From assembly GCA_026393835.1 (NCBI GenBank), contig JAPKZK010000040.1:1-64000 (forward strand): a DNA stretch of 64,000 bases, given 5' to 3'. Positions 26,208-34,792 of the stretch are shown piece by piece. Positions within the stretch are counted from its first letter, which is position 1. Every line of letters begins with the position of its first letter. Both the position numbers and the translations under genes were made by a program. The DNA is from Candidatus Aminicenantota bacterium. GTDB taxonomy: Bacteria > Acidobacteriota > Aminicenantia > UBA2199. The notes below the pieces were generated by a model, which was given only the letters and a program-made list of their open reading frames with translations, made no database searches and was not told the origin of the DNA.

Positions 26208-26273
26208 TCATCCTCCATCCCTTCTTAACGCATTGATAACTTGTTCGTAATTGAGACCTGGGATTTTTGTCAT
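26208..26273 (-). pseudogene. hicA stub (truncated toxin gene)
   Basis: ATG 26273 overlaps the hicB stop in an ATGA junction and encodes MTKIPGLNYEQVINALRRDG, the unmistakable start of a HicA toxin (compare xKxPGLxYxEVIKALRRxGW). It ends after 21 codons, before the catalytic His of the G-S-H motif. The following DNA does not restore the rest in any frame I could read, so the toxin is lost. Confidence 0.75.
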
Positions 26274-26473
26274 ACGGCAATTTCCAAAAGCTCGGCATTT
26301 TTTACAAAAACCAGGTCATCTTCTACAGGCTCCAGGTAGAGATCGATCGCTTCATGGATATTTTTTAGCGCCTCTTCACGGGTATCCCCCTCGCTAATAC
26401 AGCCCGGTAGGGATGGAACATATACAGTATATCCGCCCTCATCACTGGGTTCTAAAATGACTTTAAGTCGCAT
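26270..26473 (-). CDS. hicB: HicB-family antitoxin, now without an intact toxin
   Basis: 67 aa with the partial RNase H-like HicB fold: VILEPSDEGGYTVYVPSLPGCISEGDTREEALKNIHEAIDLYL. This matches the family's 'YxxxxPDLPGCxSxGxTxxEAxxNxxEAI' signature. It has no C-terminal DNA-binding domain, so it is of the short type. A GAGGTG ribosome binding site and a consensus promoter precede it. The toxin gene downstream is a stub, leaving HicB as an orphan that might protect against related HicA toxins. Confidence 0.85.
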   Translation of the reverse strand: MRLKVILEPSDEGGYTVYVPSLPGCISEGDTREEALKNIHEAIDLYLEPVEDDLVFVKNAELLEIAV

Positions 26474-26521
26474 TTTTCACCTCAAAGACATTGTTTAATC
26501 CTCATAAATTAGGACACCCGC

Positions 26522-26550
26522 ATTATAATATTATTCGTTTAACTTAGCAA
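26522..26550 (-). promoter_or_regulatory. hicB promoter
   Basis: Minus strand: TTGCTA (26550-26545), 17-bp spacer, TATAAT (26527-26522). Confidence 0.55.
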
Positions 26551-26773
26551 CCCCCTTCAACCGGCAACAGGGTGTTTTTTTGCCTGGGCTAGCCTTGATA
26601 CAAATTGCCCGGACGAGCCGGAACCAAAAAGAAGCATGAAATCGGAAATCGCGTGTACAAACAAATCCAAATGATCAAAATTCAAATAACCAAAAACAGA
26701 AACAACTGGCTCCCCCCAGCGGGCGGGAAGCCCGCTGACCAATGACATTTCTTACAATCCTTTCAATCCCCAT
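26551..26773. other. Intergenic DNA without a recognisable gene
   Basis: Divergent intergenic space between hicB and the next ATPase. No reading frame with a start site, no repeat of note and no RNA structure was found apart from the two flanking promoters. Confidence 0.4.
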
Positions 26774-26802
26774 TTGCATTATCCATCGGGTTTTGATAAA
26801 AT
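26774..26802 (+). promoter_or_regulatory. Promoter of the AAA-like ATPase
   Basis: TTGCAT (26774-26779), 17-bp spacer, TAAAAT (26797-26802), followed by AAAGGAG and ATG 26837. Confidence 0.55.
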
Positions 26803-26836
26803 AAGGACGGCAAAGAAATAAGAAAAGGAGCCGAAT

Positions 26837-28441
26837 ATGAGACGATTTAATTCATATGGACCCATTAATACCAATGTGCATTATTACGCCCCCAGGAAAG
26901 AATTAATTGCCAGTGCTCTCACCCAGTTAGTGGGCGAGAATCCTTCGGAAGGCGGCCATTACATCACCGTATGGGCGCCCCGACAGACCGGCAAGACATG
27001 GGTTATGCAGGAAATCCTCTTTCAACTGAAAAAAGACCCGCGCTTCGATGTACTGAAAATCAACCTGGAAATCCTGAAGGATAAAGATGATACCGGAGAA
27101 ATTATTAACGTCATTGCACGAAAAATAGGCGAAGGGCTGGAGAAAAAAATCTCAGGAATCAATAACCAGGATGAATTCCAGGAAATATTTAAAAAAGATG
27201 TCCTGGATAAACCCCTTATTCTTATACTGGACGAGTTTGATGCCCTCACGGAAAAAAGTATAAATACCATAGTCAGCGCCTTTAGAAACATCCATATCAG
27301 CCGAATGGATGAAAAGGATAAAACCACGGAACAAAAAACCTATCTCCTTCATGCCGTGGCATTAATCGGGGTCCGAAGCGTCCTGGGCATCGAAAATGAA
27401 AAAGGCTCTCCATTTAATATACAGCGCAGCGTCCATATATCCAACCTGAGTTTTGACGAAGTAAAAGGAATGTTCAAATGGTATGAAAAAGAAAGCGGCC
27501 AGGAAATAGAACCGGCGGTGGTTGAAAAACTTTATAAGGAAACCGCGGGCCAACCCGGTTTAACCTGCTGGATGGGCGAAATCCTCACCGAAGGGGTCGA
27601 AAACAACCCCAACGATACTTCCAAACCTATTTTATCGACGGATTTTGAAAACATCTACCGGTTGGCTATCAATATCCTTCCCAATAATAATATCCTGAAC
27701 ATCATCAGCAAAGCCAGGACCAACCCCTACCGGGACACGGTAATAAACCTCTTTAAAACCGATAAACCGGTCAAATTCCGGTTTGATGATAAAGAAATCA
27801 ATTACCTCTATATGAACGGCGTGATCGAACCGGAAACTATTGCCGGCGATGACAGTTACGTTAAATTTGCTTCCCCATTTGTTCAAAAGCGGTTATTCAA
27901 TTATTTTTCCGGCGAAATTTTCAAGGAAATGGGACAACTGGTGGATGCCTTCATGGACGTGAAAGAGGTCGTCTTCCCGGACCATATGGACATTCCCGGT
28001 ATACTGACCCTCTATCAAACCTACCTGGACAAAAACAAGGGCTGGTTATTTAAGAATGCCCCCAGGCGGAGCGATTTGCGTATATATGAAGCCGTATTCC
28101 ATTTTAACCTGTACGCCTACCTGGATGAATTACTGCGGGGCAAAAAAGTGCGTATCTTCCCGGAGTTTCCCACCGGTAACGGCAAAATCGATCTTCTCCT
28201 CCAGTATAATAATATGACCTGCGGAATCGAGTTAAAGAGTTTCTCAGACCAAACCGCGTATAAAGTGGCCCTTACTCAAGCGGCCCAATATGCCAATCGA
28301 CTGGGACTCCGGGATATTTACCTGGTTTCTTTTATCGAAAGCATCGATGACGCAAACAAGAAGAAATACGAAACCCCGTTTCAAAAACCCGGGACCGGCG
28401 TCACGGTTTACCCGGTATTCATTCAAACCGGGAAGCCATAG
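26837..28441 (+). CDS. AAA-like ATPase with C-terminal PD-(D/E)XK domain (paralog 1)
   Basis: 534 aa. Walker A APRQTGKT near residues 48-55, Walker B LILILDEFDAL near 127-137, then an arginine-bearing ALIGVRSVLG sensor region and GQPGLTCWMGEIL, the usual GQPxL motif of this family. The C-terminal 130 residues carry FPTGNGKIDLLLQY then GIELKSF and a QAAQYANRLGL helix, the D...ExK core of a restriction-like nuclease (DUF1703/PD-(D/E)XK_9 type). It has a good ribosome binding site and promoter. A second copy of the same architecture lies at 43628. The family is abundant in Aminicenantes-like genomes, with no proven function. Confidence 0.82.
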   Translation: MRRFNSYGPINTNVHYYAPRKELIASALTQLVGENPSEGGHYITVWAPRQTGKTWVMQEILFQLKKDPRFDVLKINLEILKDKDDTGEIINVIARKIGEGLEKKISGINNQDEFQEIFKKDVLDKPLILILDEFDALTEKSINTIVSAFRNIHISRMDEKDKTTEQKTYLLHAVALIGVRSVLGIENEKGSPFNIQRSVHISNLSFDEVKGMFKWYEKESGQEIEPAVVEKLYKETAGQPGLTCWMGEILTEGVENNPNDTSKPILSTDFENIYRLAINILPNNNILNIISKARTNPYRDTVINLFKTDKPVKFRFDDKEINYLYMNGVIEPETIAGDDSYVKFASPFVQKRLFNYFSGEIFKEMGQLVDAFMDVKEVVFPDHMDIPGILTLYQTYLDKNKGWLFKNAPRRSDLRIYEAVFHFNLYAYLDELLRGKKVRIFPEFPTGNGKIDLLLQYNNMTCGIELKSFSDQTAYKVALTQAAQYANRLGLRDIYLVSFIESIDDANKKKYETPFQKPGTGVTVYPVFIQTGKP

Positions 28442-28526
28442 TTAGGGGCGATTAAGGGACAGCCCGATTTTTCGCTTTTTCCCCTAAGACCGCTGAAAAA
28501 TAAATGCGGAATTCCCGGCTTTTCAA

Positions 28527-28555
28527 TTGAATAATTGCCTATATTCAATTATAAT
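28527..28555 (+). promoter_or_regulatory. Promoter of the GNAT gene
   Basis: TTGAAT (28527-28532), 17-bp spacer, TATAAT (28550-28555), 34 bp before ATG 28590. Confidence 0.6.
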
Positions 28556-28589
28556 ATTTTTCAAGCGAAAAGGATCTAAACGGTGAACG

Positions 28590-29222
28590 ATGAGTAATGA
28601 AAACAATCTTAATTTGACTTTCAAACCTTTAACAACCGAAAACTGGGACGATTTTGTCGAGCTTTTCGGAAAAAACGGCGCCTGCGGCGGCTGCTGGTGC
28701 ATGTCTTTCCGACTTAAAAGGGCCGACTTTCTCACACTTAAAGGCGAAGGCAATAAACTTGCCATGAGGAAATTGGTGGAACAACAATTCACGGGCTTAA
28801 TGGCCTACGACAATAATAAAGCCGTGGGCTGGTGCTCCCTGTCCCCACGAGAACAATTTGTTAGAATCGAAAACTCCCGCCTGCTGAAACTGGTGGACAA
28901 AAAACCCGCATGGTCTATTCCCTGCCTTTTTATCAAAAAACAATACCGGAAACTGGGCGTATCGGTGCAACTTTTGAAAGCCGTCATCGATTACGCAAAA
29001 AAGAATAATATCGAAACATTGGAAGCTTACCCGGTGACGCCTTACCAGGACAAAATGCCCGACGCCTTTGCCTGGACCGGGTTACTTTCGGCTTACGAAA
29101 AAGCCGGCTTTAAAATCGCCGCCCAGGGCTCCAAATCGAAATTTATCGTACGTTACGAATGCCGCCGGGACTCAACGACATCCTGGAATGCCGGAGCAAG
29201 CAAGGGCACTGGCTTTTCATAA
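28590..29222 (+). CDS. GNAT-family N-acetyltransferase
   Basis: 210 aa. GNAT features: LTFKPLTTENWDDFVELFG at the start, GLMAYDNNKAVGWCSLSPRE (beta4), a modified acetyl-CoA loop KKQYRKLGVSVQLLKAVIDYA, and a closing AYEKAGFKI. The CGGCWCMSF motif near residue 30 is typical of a GNAT subgroup of unknown substrate. Residues after about 190 (RRDSTTSWNAG...) look like read-through into non-homologous DNA. It is monocistronic and convergent with the large repeat protein. Confidence 0.8.
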   Translation: MSNENNLNLTFKPLTTENWDDFVELFGKNGACGGCWCMSFRLKRADFLTLKGEGNKLAMRKLVEQQFTGLMAYDNNKAVGWCSLSPREQFVRIENSRLLKLVDKKPAWSIPCLFIKKQYRKLGVSVQLLKAVIDYAKKNNIETLEAYPVTPYQDKMPDAFAWTGLLSAYEKAGFKIAAQGSKSKFIVRYECRRDSTTSWNAGASKGTGFS

Positions 29223-29277
29223 AAGGACCAAAAGACGCCGGTCAGAAGAATTCCCTTCCTACCGCGACAGGATATCC

Positions 29278-31746
29278 TCAATTTTTACGCAGCTTTAAAA
29301 GTCTTAACGGCAGGGCAAAATCTACGGCGACGGTTTGACCGGACTTTATCGTTATTGTCCGCGAACTCCCGGAAAAACCGATTCTTCCAACCGAAACCTG
29401 GTAAGTTCCCGGAGGCAGGTTCATAAAGGAATAGCCGCCCCCAGGACCGGAAGCGACGCTTCCACGGCCTGCAATCGATATCGTTGCCCCGGCGATCGGT
29501 TTTCCCGTTCCGGCAGTGATAACCCGTCCGGTCAGCCGACCGTTTACCATGGGCGCCGGTCGTACAACATGTGGGACAATCACAACAGTTTTTCCCGCGC
29601 GGGGGACTGTTTGCACTATCACCGGCTTCCCTTTCGCATGCTGCTGCCCCAGTATCTTGCGAATGTAAGGCGAAGGCTCTTCCAGTTTGAAAAACAACTT
29701 TTGCGTTTTACCTGCTTTAAGCGATATATCACAGGACGAACTTTTGAATCCCGGTTTTGAAACCAGGACGCGATAGGTCCCGGGCTGGAGGTCTTTCAAG
29801 AGATATTTTCCCGAAGCAAGCGTGGATACCGATATGGCCCTCCCGGCCTTAATAATGGTAACCTTTGCGCCGGCCACCGGGTGGTCTTTTTCATCGCTGA
29901 CCTTGCCCCACAGATCCGTGGCTGTACCGCGAACAATAAGAGCCGGCAATACCGGCTGTTTCACGATGATGTCCTGCGGCGTAAAACGGATCGTTTGCAC
30001 ACTGCTGCCCCGGGCCGCGACGCCGACTTGCTGCGATTTCTTAATAAAACCGCCCTGCATTACCGTCACCTGGTAAGTCCCTGGCGGTACCCTCAAAAAT
30101 ACATATTCACCCCTGGAATTTGTCCGCACCGAACCCATGTTCCCAAGTTTAACAAGAACCCGCGGCATGGGTTTCCCGGCCACATCCAGGACCACCCCTT
30201 TTATCGTACCTGTGCCTATTATACTTACACCTGTTTTCCCGGCTGAAACATTGACAAGGGACGGCATAACCCGAAGGGTGGGCGTTTTGCTTGAAGAGAA
30301 TTTCGACTTTAATTCCCAATCGGCGACTGCCGAACGGCCGGGCGGCAGGTCGAGTTTCCCCATGGCGAGCGTTTTTCCCCCTTTGGAAACAACCAGTTCC
30401 GGGAATCTCCCGGCAGGAATTTTGCCAAGATTGTAAAAACCGGAACTGTCGGTGGTGGCGGTTACCCCGGTCTCAGGATCGGTAACGGTTACCCCTTCCA
30501 CCGGTTCGCCCCCCTCTGTCACGACCCCGCTGACCTCTTCGCCGGACTCTTCCATCGCGGGCGCCGAATCGGCGGCGGTTCCTGTTTCGGTTCCTGGTTC
30601 GGCGGCGGCGTCCGCGGCGGCGGCTTCACCTTGCGCGGCCCCGCTGTCGCCTTTAAGCGTGGCCCGTAACTCTTGAATTTTTTGAATTATATTTAACGAA
30701 TCGTCAAGATACCCGCCGATACCGGCGAGTAAGTTCTTCTTCTCCCCGGTTGCAACTTGAGAATCCTGGGAACCTTCCGTTGTTTGCTGGCCGGAGGAAA
30801 CTTCTTCCGTCACCTGCGCAATAATCTGCCGCAGCTCTTCTTTTTGCCCGTATATATCTTGATCGATCCCGGATGTGTCCTCACCCTGCTCCATGAGGCT
30901 TACTTTGCTATTCAAAAATCCTTTGAGTTTTTCCAGCGCCTGGGAGAGTGCAGTGAGTTTCTCCGGGCTGACCGTGCTGTTGTAGGTAAGCTCCTCGGCC
31001 TGGGATATCAACTGCTGCAATTCTTCTTCGTTAACGACGCCGGTTTGGGAAGCGACTTCCCCGGTTTGCTGCGCGTCTTCGCTGTCGGGCGCGGGTGCAG
31101 TTTCCTGGGGCGCGATCGGTTTCGCGGGCATTACTTGCTCTTCAATAGGCGATACCACCGCTTCATGAACGGCCCCGGCCAATTGCTCGACGGCGTTTAT
31201 AATCGCCAGTCCCGGGGCAGAGTATTGAAACTCGCCGCCGGATAGATCGATGGCTTCCCATGGCACTTTGTAAGAGGGATAGACGACCCTCTGGGCGCCC
31301 ACCCCGCTTGCACGTACACTTTTTACCGTGCTTAATTCGCTGGAAATAATCTCCGCATAAAGCTCGACGCTTACCTGTACGCCATTGTCGATATTGGCGG
31401 CAGAAATGGCCAGGAGTCCACCGCGGACCAAAAAGTCCACCCCCTGCTCTTTGCCGTATGCCGCCAATTGCGGTACAGTCATACCCGTGACCGCGGTCGC
31501 ATCCACCTCCGCGGCGAAAACCCGCGGTAAAAGGTCCGGGTAAGATTTGACCAGCTTCTGCTGCAGGTCCCTGGAGATTTTCGGACCTAACTCCCCCGGT
31601 ACACCGGTCCCCGATTCATCATGAAACGCCAATATCCCCACGGAAACCAATTTGGCTTGAATCCCGGCGGCCATACCGAAGAACAATCCCCCAAAAACAA
31701 CCACATAAACGATGACGTTAATTATTTTAATGTTTTTTGTTTTCAT
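29278..31746 (-). CDS. Secreted CsgG/FlgO-like protein with carboxypeptidase-regulatory repeats
   Basis: 822 aa. Signal peptide at residues 1-31. Residues about 32-180: SVGILAFHDESGTGVPGELGPKI, QQKLVKSYPDL and VDFLVRGG, resembling the nucleoside-like fold of CsgG/FlgO/TolB-N lipoproteins. Residues 190-420 are low-complexity and partly coiled (EEELQQLISQAEEL, Ala/Glu runs). Four carboxypeptidase D regulatory-like beta-sandwiches follow at about 405-470, 515-580, 610-680 and 740-810, each with a 'V.G.x..P.xG..V' start and a 'G.Y.f..LPPGTYQV' core. It is probably an envelope protein presenting Ig-like modules. It diverges from the membrane/sigma operon. Confidence 0.7.
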   Translation of the reverse strand: MKTKNIKIINVIVYVVVFGGLFFGMAAGIQAKLVSVGILAFHDESGTGVPGELGPKISRDLQQKLVKSYPDLLPRVFAAEVDATAVTGMTVPQLAAYGKEQGVDFLVRGGLLAISAANIDNGVQVSVELYAEIISSELSTVKSVRASGVGAQRVVYPSYKVPWEAIDLSGGEFQYSAPGLAIINAVEQLAGAVHEAVVSPIEEQVMPAKPIAPQETAPAPDSEDAQQTGEVASQTGVVNEEELQQLISQAEELTYNSTVSPEKLTALSQALEKLKGFLNSKVSLMEQGEDTSGIDQDIYGQKEELRQIIAQVTEEVSSGQQTTEGSQDSQVATGEKKNLLAGIGGYLDDSLNIIQKIQELRATLKGDSGAAQGEAAAADAAAEPGTETGTAADSAPAMEESGEEVSGVVTEGGEPVEGVTVTDPETGVTATTDSSGFYNLGKIPAGRFPELVVSKGGKTLAMGKLDLPPGRSAVADWELKSKFSSSKTPTLRVMPSLVNVSAGKTGVSIIGTGTIKGVVLDVAGKPMPRVLVKLGNMGSVRTNSRGEYVFLRVPPGTYQVTVMQGGFIKKSQQVGVAARGSSVQTIRFTPQDIIVKQPVLPALIVRGTATDLWGKVSDEKDHPVAGAKVTIIKAGRAISVSTLASGKYLLKDLQPGTYRVLVSKPGFKSSSCDISLKAGKTQKLFFKLEEPSPYIRKILGQQHAKGKPVIVQTVPRAGKTVVIVPHVVRPAPMVNGRLTGRVITAGTGKPIAGATISIAGRGSVASGPGGGYSFMNLPPGTYQVSVGRIGFSGSSRTITIKSGQTVAVDFALPLRLLKLRKN

Positions 31747-31819
31747 GGTAGTATGGTATTATATAGTATTGAAAATTTCAACAGGTTTTTGTCCTGTTCT
31801 AAAATTATTTTATTTCCCG

Positions 31820-31890
31820 TTAACCTCCAGGGCCTATCGTTCGTTGTAATAGTGTTAAAAAAATAATGCATACGATCGATAGGAGGTTAA
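31820..31890 (+). promoter_or_regulatory. Long hairpin covering a Shine-Dalgarno
   Basis: TTAACCTCC (31820-31828) pairs with GGAGGTTAA (31882-31890), and TATCG (31835-31839) with CGATA (31877-31881), with a further TCG/CGA pair inside. The right arm contains the AGGAGG at 31881-31886 that serves ATG 31892. If the transcript begins upstream of 31820 the ribosome binding site would be sequestered. As DNA it could also be an operator. Confidence 0.5.
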
Positions 31891-31891
31891 A

Positions 31892-32335
31892 ATGCAAAAT
31901 TCAGATTTGTTCGGTATGTTAGGTGCAGTCGGCATGGTGGCCCTCATCGTTTGGACCATCGTGGAATGGCGAAGATCAAAACACAAATTCGCTCTTCACA
32001 ACAAACTGCTGGATAAATTCAGCTCCGCTGCGGAACTGAATGGTTTCCTTAGTTCGCAGGGAGGTAATAAATTCCTGGATTTCCTGACCGTCGGCGGCAT
32101 CGGACCGAAAGAAAAACTTCTCTCTTCCATTTCGAAAGGGATTATCTTCTTGTTCCTTGGCATTGCCCTTGTCCTCATCGGCCCTTTCATGAGCCAACAC
32201 GGTGAGCAAAACAATGGAATACAGGCTCTTGGCATCCTGTCCATGGTCCTCGGCGCCGGGTTCCTGGTTTCGACGTTTATTTCGTATAAATTAAGTAAAA
32301 AATGGGGTATAATAGATACGGAACGAACTGAATGA
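31892..32335 (+). CDS. Small membrane protein preceding an ECF sigma factor
   Basis: 147 aa. Three hydrophobic segments: residues about 7-24, 82-103 and 112-134. A soluble helical stretch between the first two (KHKFALHNKLLDKFSSAAELNGFLSSQGGNKFLDFL) resembles DUF6249-like proteins. The stop overlaps the sigma-factor start by 4 bp, so the genes are coupled, and it probably belongs to the same envelope-sensing circuit. Its AGGAGG lies inside a long hairpin. Confidence 0.65.
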   Translation: MQNSDLFGMLGAVGMVALIVWTIVEWRRSKHKFALHNKLLDKFSSAAELNGFLSSQGGNKFLDFLTVGGIGPKEKLLSSISKGIIFLFLGIALVLIGPFMSQHGEQNNGIQALGILSMVLGAGFLVSTFISYKLSKKWGIIDTERTE

Positions 32336-32892
32336 ACATGTACAGTGATACACGCGATAAACGCGATAATCTCTGGAAAGAATCCTTCAAGGGATTTTAT
32401 AAGAGACATTCCCGCTCCTTGTGGCTTTATATTTGCAAAATTTGTGGAGACAAAAATATGGCGGACGATATTTTTCAAGAATCTTTTTACAGGTTTGTAA
32501 AGGCTGCGCCGGTCAAATTGAATGAGTACCGGCAAAAAGCCTACTTATACAAAATCGCTTACCGGTTGTTCATCGACCAGAAACGACGTCTGAAAACCGA
32601 ACAAAAGAATTTCGAAGAAATCGCCGCGGAAGAAGTATTTGAAATGCGTCTCGGCAAGGAGCGGGAAATATTCCTGGCCATGGATATGGAGAAAATCTTT
32701 CACTTAATGAAACCACAGGAGCGGGCGCTCCTGTGGTTGGCCTATGTGGAGGGGTACAGTCACATGGAGATTGCCGGGATAACCGGCGACGGGGAGAAAA
32801 GCATCAAGGTGCAATTGTTCCGGGTAAAGAAAAAGTTTGCCGATATCCTGCGCCGGAATGGATACAACGGGGAGGAGGGAGGACTAATATGA
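32332..32892 (+). CDS. ECF-type RNA polymerase sigma factor
   Basis: 186 aa. Sigma region 2: FYKRHSRSLWLYICKICGDKNMADDIFQESFYRFVKAA, with the DDxxQEsF core. Region 4: MKPQERALLWLAYVEGYSHMEIAGITGDGEKSIKVQLFRVKKKF, a helix-turn-helix for the -35. Region 3 is absent, as expected of ECF factors. The gene overlaps a membrane protein upstream and an anti-sigma factor downstream (ATGA), the normal layout of a membrane-signal-controlled sigma. It probably autoregulates. Confidence 0.9.
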   Translation: MNMYSDTRDKRDNLWKESFKGFYKRHSRSLWLYICKICGDKNMADDIFQESFYRFVKAAPVKLNEYRQKAYLYKIAYRLFIDQKRRLKTEQKNFEEIAAEEVFEMRLGKEREIFLAMDMEKIFHLMKPQERALLWLAYVEGYSHMEIAGITGDGEKSIKVQLFRVKKKFADILRRNGYNGEEGGLI

Positions 32893-33443
32893 AAAAAAAG
32901 AATTGTCCCTTTGAAAAAGAGGTGTTTGAGGGTTTGAGTTCCGGGAGTTTAACGCCGGAAGCAAAGGAGCATGCGGAAACCTGCGCGGTTTGTAAGGAAT
33001 CGGCGGCGGTTTATCGTTGGATGAACCGTTTCCAGGCTGTTTCGCTGGAAACCAATACGGCAAGAAAAATACTCCCGGATGCGGAATCCATTTGGGAAGG
33101 GGCTTTTTCTTCCCCGGCCCCGGCGGTCGCCCCGGCCAGGGTGTTGGAAAAGAAAGCGTTATTACCGTTGTTGTTTCCCCAGGTATTGGCATATGCGGCG
33201 GCGGTTATTGTTGTTATTTATCTTTTCATTGCAAATTTAGCGGGAATACAGGACTTTATCAAGTCAAACCCGGAAGCGCTGGCGATTATTACTTACTTTT
33301 TGGCGATTTTTAAATCGGTTTTTAAATCCTCTTCCACATTGGTTATCCCCATGGCGGCCGGTTTGCTGTCCATGGTCATTTTTGCCATTGCCACGGCATT
33401 CGAAAGCAGAAGTCTTCGCGGTAGGAGGCAGTATATCTTTTAA
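32889..33443 (+). CDS. Zinc-finger anti-sigma factor
   Basis: 184 aa; ATG 32889 overlaps the sigma stop (ATGA). The N-terminal domain has H-x3-C-x2-C (HAETCAVC, residues about 29-36), the ZAS motif of zinc-binding anti-sigma domains. Two or three hydrophobic segments follow (ALLPLLFPQVLAYAAAVIVVIYLF, then SSTLVIPMAAGLLSMVIF), anchoring it in the inner membrane. It should sequester the preceding ECF sigma factor until an envelope signal releases it. Confidence 0.85.
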   Translation: MKKKNCPFEKEVFEGLSSGSLTPEAKEHAETCAVCKESAAVYRWMNRFQAVSLETNTARKILPDAESIWEGAFSSPAPAVAPARVLEKKALLPLLFPQVLAYAAAVIVVIYLFIANLAGIQDFIKSNPEALAIITYFLAIFKSVFKSSSTLVIPMAAGLLSMVIFAIATAFESRSLRGRRQYIF

Positions 33444-33630
33444 ATGAAAACTTTGCCGCCAAGGCGCCAGGGGGAAAAAGAAAGAAGAGAAGAAGAGAAG
33501 AAAAAAGCAGGGAGGGCCAGAGGCCCCGGCCAATAAACGGGCAGAAACTTCCGGTTTGACCGCGGCAGAAATCGCAAGGTTGTGAGAAGTACGCCCTAAA
33601 ACGAATATTATTAAACCATATCGGGCACTC

Positions 33631-33659
33631 TTGCCTTTTTCTTTGAAACGGCTTATAAT
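33631..33659 (+). promoter_or_regulatory. Promoter of the small ORF/DUF1016 operon
   Basis: TTGCCT (33631-33636), 17-bp spacer, consensus TATAAT (33654-33659). The expected start, 6-8 nt further on, coincides with the ATG of the small ORF at 33666. Confidence 0.65.
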
Positions 33660-33665
33660 GCCCTT

Positions 33666-33749
33666 ATGAACAGTGATTGGCTTAGGATAAAATGGCGCGT
33701 TCCCAGGGACGCCAAACTGGCTCAGTATTTCGAAGGAGCAAAGGAATGA
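33666..33749 (+). CDS. 27-codon ORF overlapping the DUF1016 nuclease start
   Basis: MNSDWLRIKWRVPRDAKLAQ then YFEGAKE; the stop overlaps the next ATG (ATGA), and the nuclease's Shine-Dalgarno lies inside this ORF. A consensus promoter would place the transcript start at its ATG, making it leaderless. It could be a leader peptide controlling the nuclease or the remaining N-terminal stub of an upstream partner gene. No homology is recognised. Confidence 0.4.
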   Translation: MNSDWLRIKWRVPRDAKLAQYFEGAKE

Positions 33750-34792
33750 GTGAATTAAAACAATACGGAAATTTACTGAGGGAAATTAAAAGCCGTATCC
33801 GTCAGGCGCAGGTCAAGGCCGTTTTCTCTGCCAATGCAGAAATGATTCAAATGTATTTTGATATTGGTAAAATGATACTTGAAAAACAGCAAAATGAAGG
33901 CTGGGGCAGCGCTGTTATTCCTCAACTTGCAAATGATATTCGTAATGAGTTACCTGAGCAAAAAGGTTTTTCAGAGCGGAATATTGGTTATATGATCCGC
34001 TTTGCACGAGAATATGGCGTTAATCCAATTTTGCAACAGCCCGTTGCAAAATTGCCGGATAATGATTTGCTCTGGAAGGTCCCATGGGGCCATCATGCGC
34101 TATTAATGGAAAAAGTAAAAGATCAATCTATCCGCATTTGGTATATGGAACAAACCATTCAAAACGGTTGGAGCCGGGATGTTTTAGGGCTGATGATTAA
34201 AAGCAATGCGCGCCATCGGCAGGGAAAATTGGTAAGCAATTTTGAAGTTACACTTCCTAAACTCCAATCAGACCTCGCTGTCCAGTCATTGAAAGACCCT
34301 TATATTTTTGATTTTCTCACCCTCACCGAGCCGTTCCAGGAACGGGAACTGGAAACCGAACTGGTCAAACACCTGGAGAAATTTTTAATTGAACTCGGTT
34401 CAGGTTTTGCCTTTATGGGTAGGCAATATACGTTGACAGTTTGTGATAAAGAATTTTATCTCGACCTGCTTTTTTACCATGTAAAGCTGCGCTCTTACGT
34501 GATTATTGAATTAAAAAAGGGAGAGTTCAAACCCGAATATGCCGGAAAGATGAATTTCTATTGTTCCGCAGTGGATGATTTTCTCAAGCATGCTACAGAC
34601 CAGCCAACCATTGGCTTGATCCTCTGTCAGACAAAAAACAAAATCTTTGCAGAATATGCACTGCGGGATATTCATAAACCAATAGGCATTTCAGATTATG
34701 AACTCACACGCACACTGCCGGATAATTTTAAATCGAGCCTGCCTTCTGTTGAAGAGATTGAAGCAGAATTGTGCGGGGAAAACAATGAATAG
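33746..34792 (+). CDS. DUF1016 (YhcG-type) PD-(D/E)XK nuclease
   Basis: 348 aa from ATG 33746, chosen for the AAGGAG/AAAGGA upstream; an earlier in-frame ATG at 33692 lacks support. The N-terminal DUF1016 half: ARQ-like VNAEMIQMYFDIGKMILEKQ, GWGSAVIPQLANDIRNELP, KGFSERNIGYMIRFA, WGHHALLMEKV. The C-terminal nuclease core: KEFYLDLLFYHVKLRSYVIIELKKGEF, with the D...ExK residues. Members occur beside restriction-modification and mobile elements, and some repair-like or structure-specific nuclease activity is proposed for the family. No methylase or restriction partner is in this window. Confidence 0.88.
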   Translation: MSELKQYGNLLREIKSRIRQAQVKAVFSANAEMIQMYFDIGKMILEKQQNEGWGSAVIPQLANDIRNELPEQKGFSERNIGYMIRFAREYGVNPILQQPVAKLPDNDLLWKVPWGHHALLMEKVKDQSIRIWYMEQTIQNGWSRDVLGLMIKSNARHRQGKLVSNFEVTLPKLQSDLAVQSLKDPYIFDFLTLTEPFQERELETELVKHLEKFLIELGSGFAFMGRQYTLTVCDKEFYLDLLFYHVKLRSYVIIELKKGEFKPEYAGKMNFYCSAVDDFLKHATDQPTIGLILCQTKNKIFAEYALRDIHKPIGISDYELTRTLPDNFKSSLPSVEEIEAELCGENNE

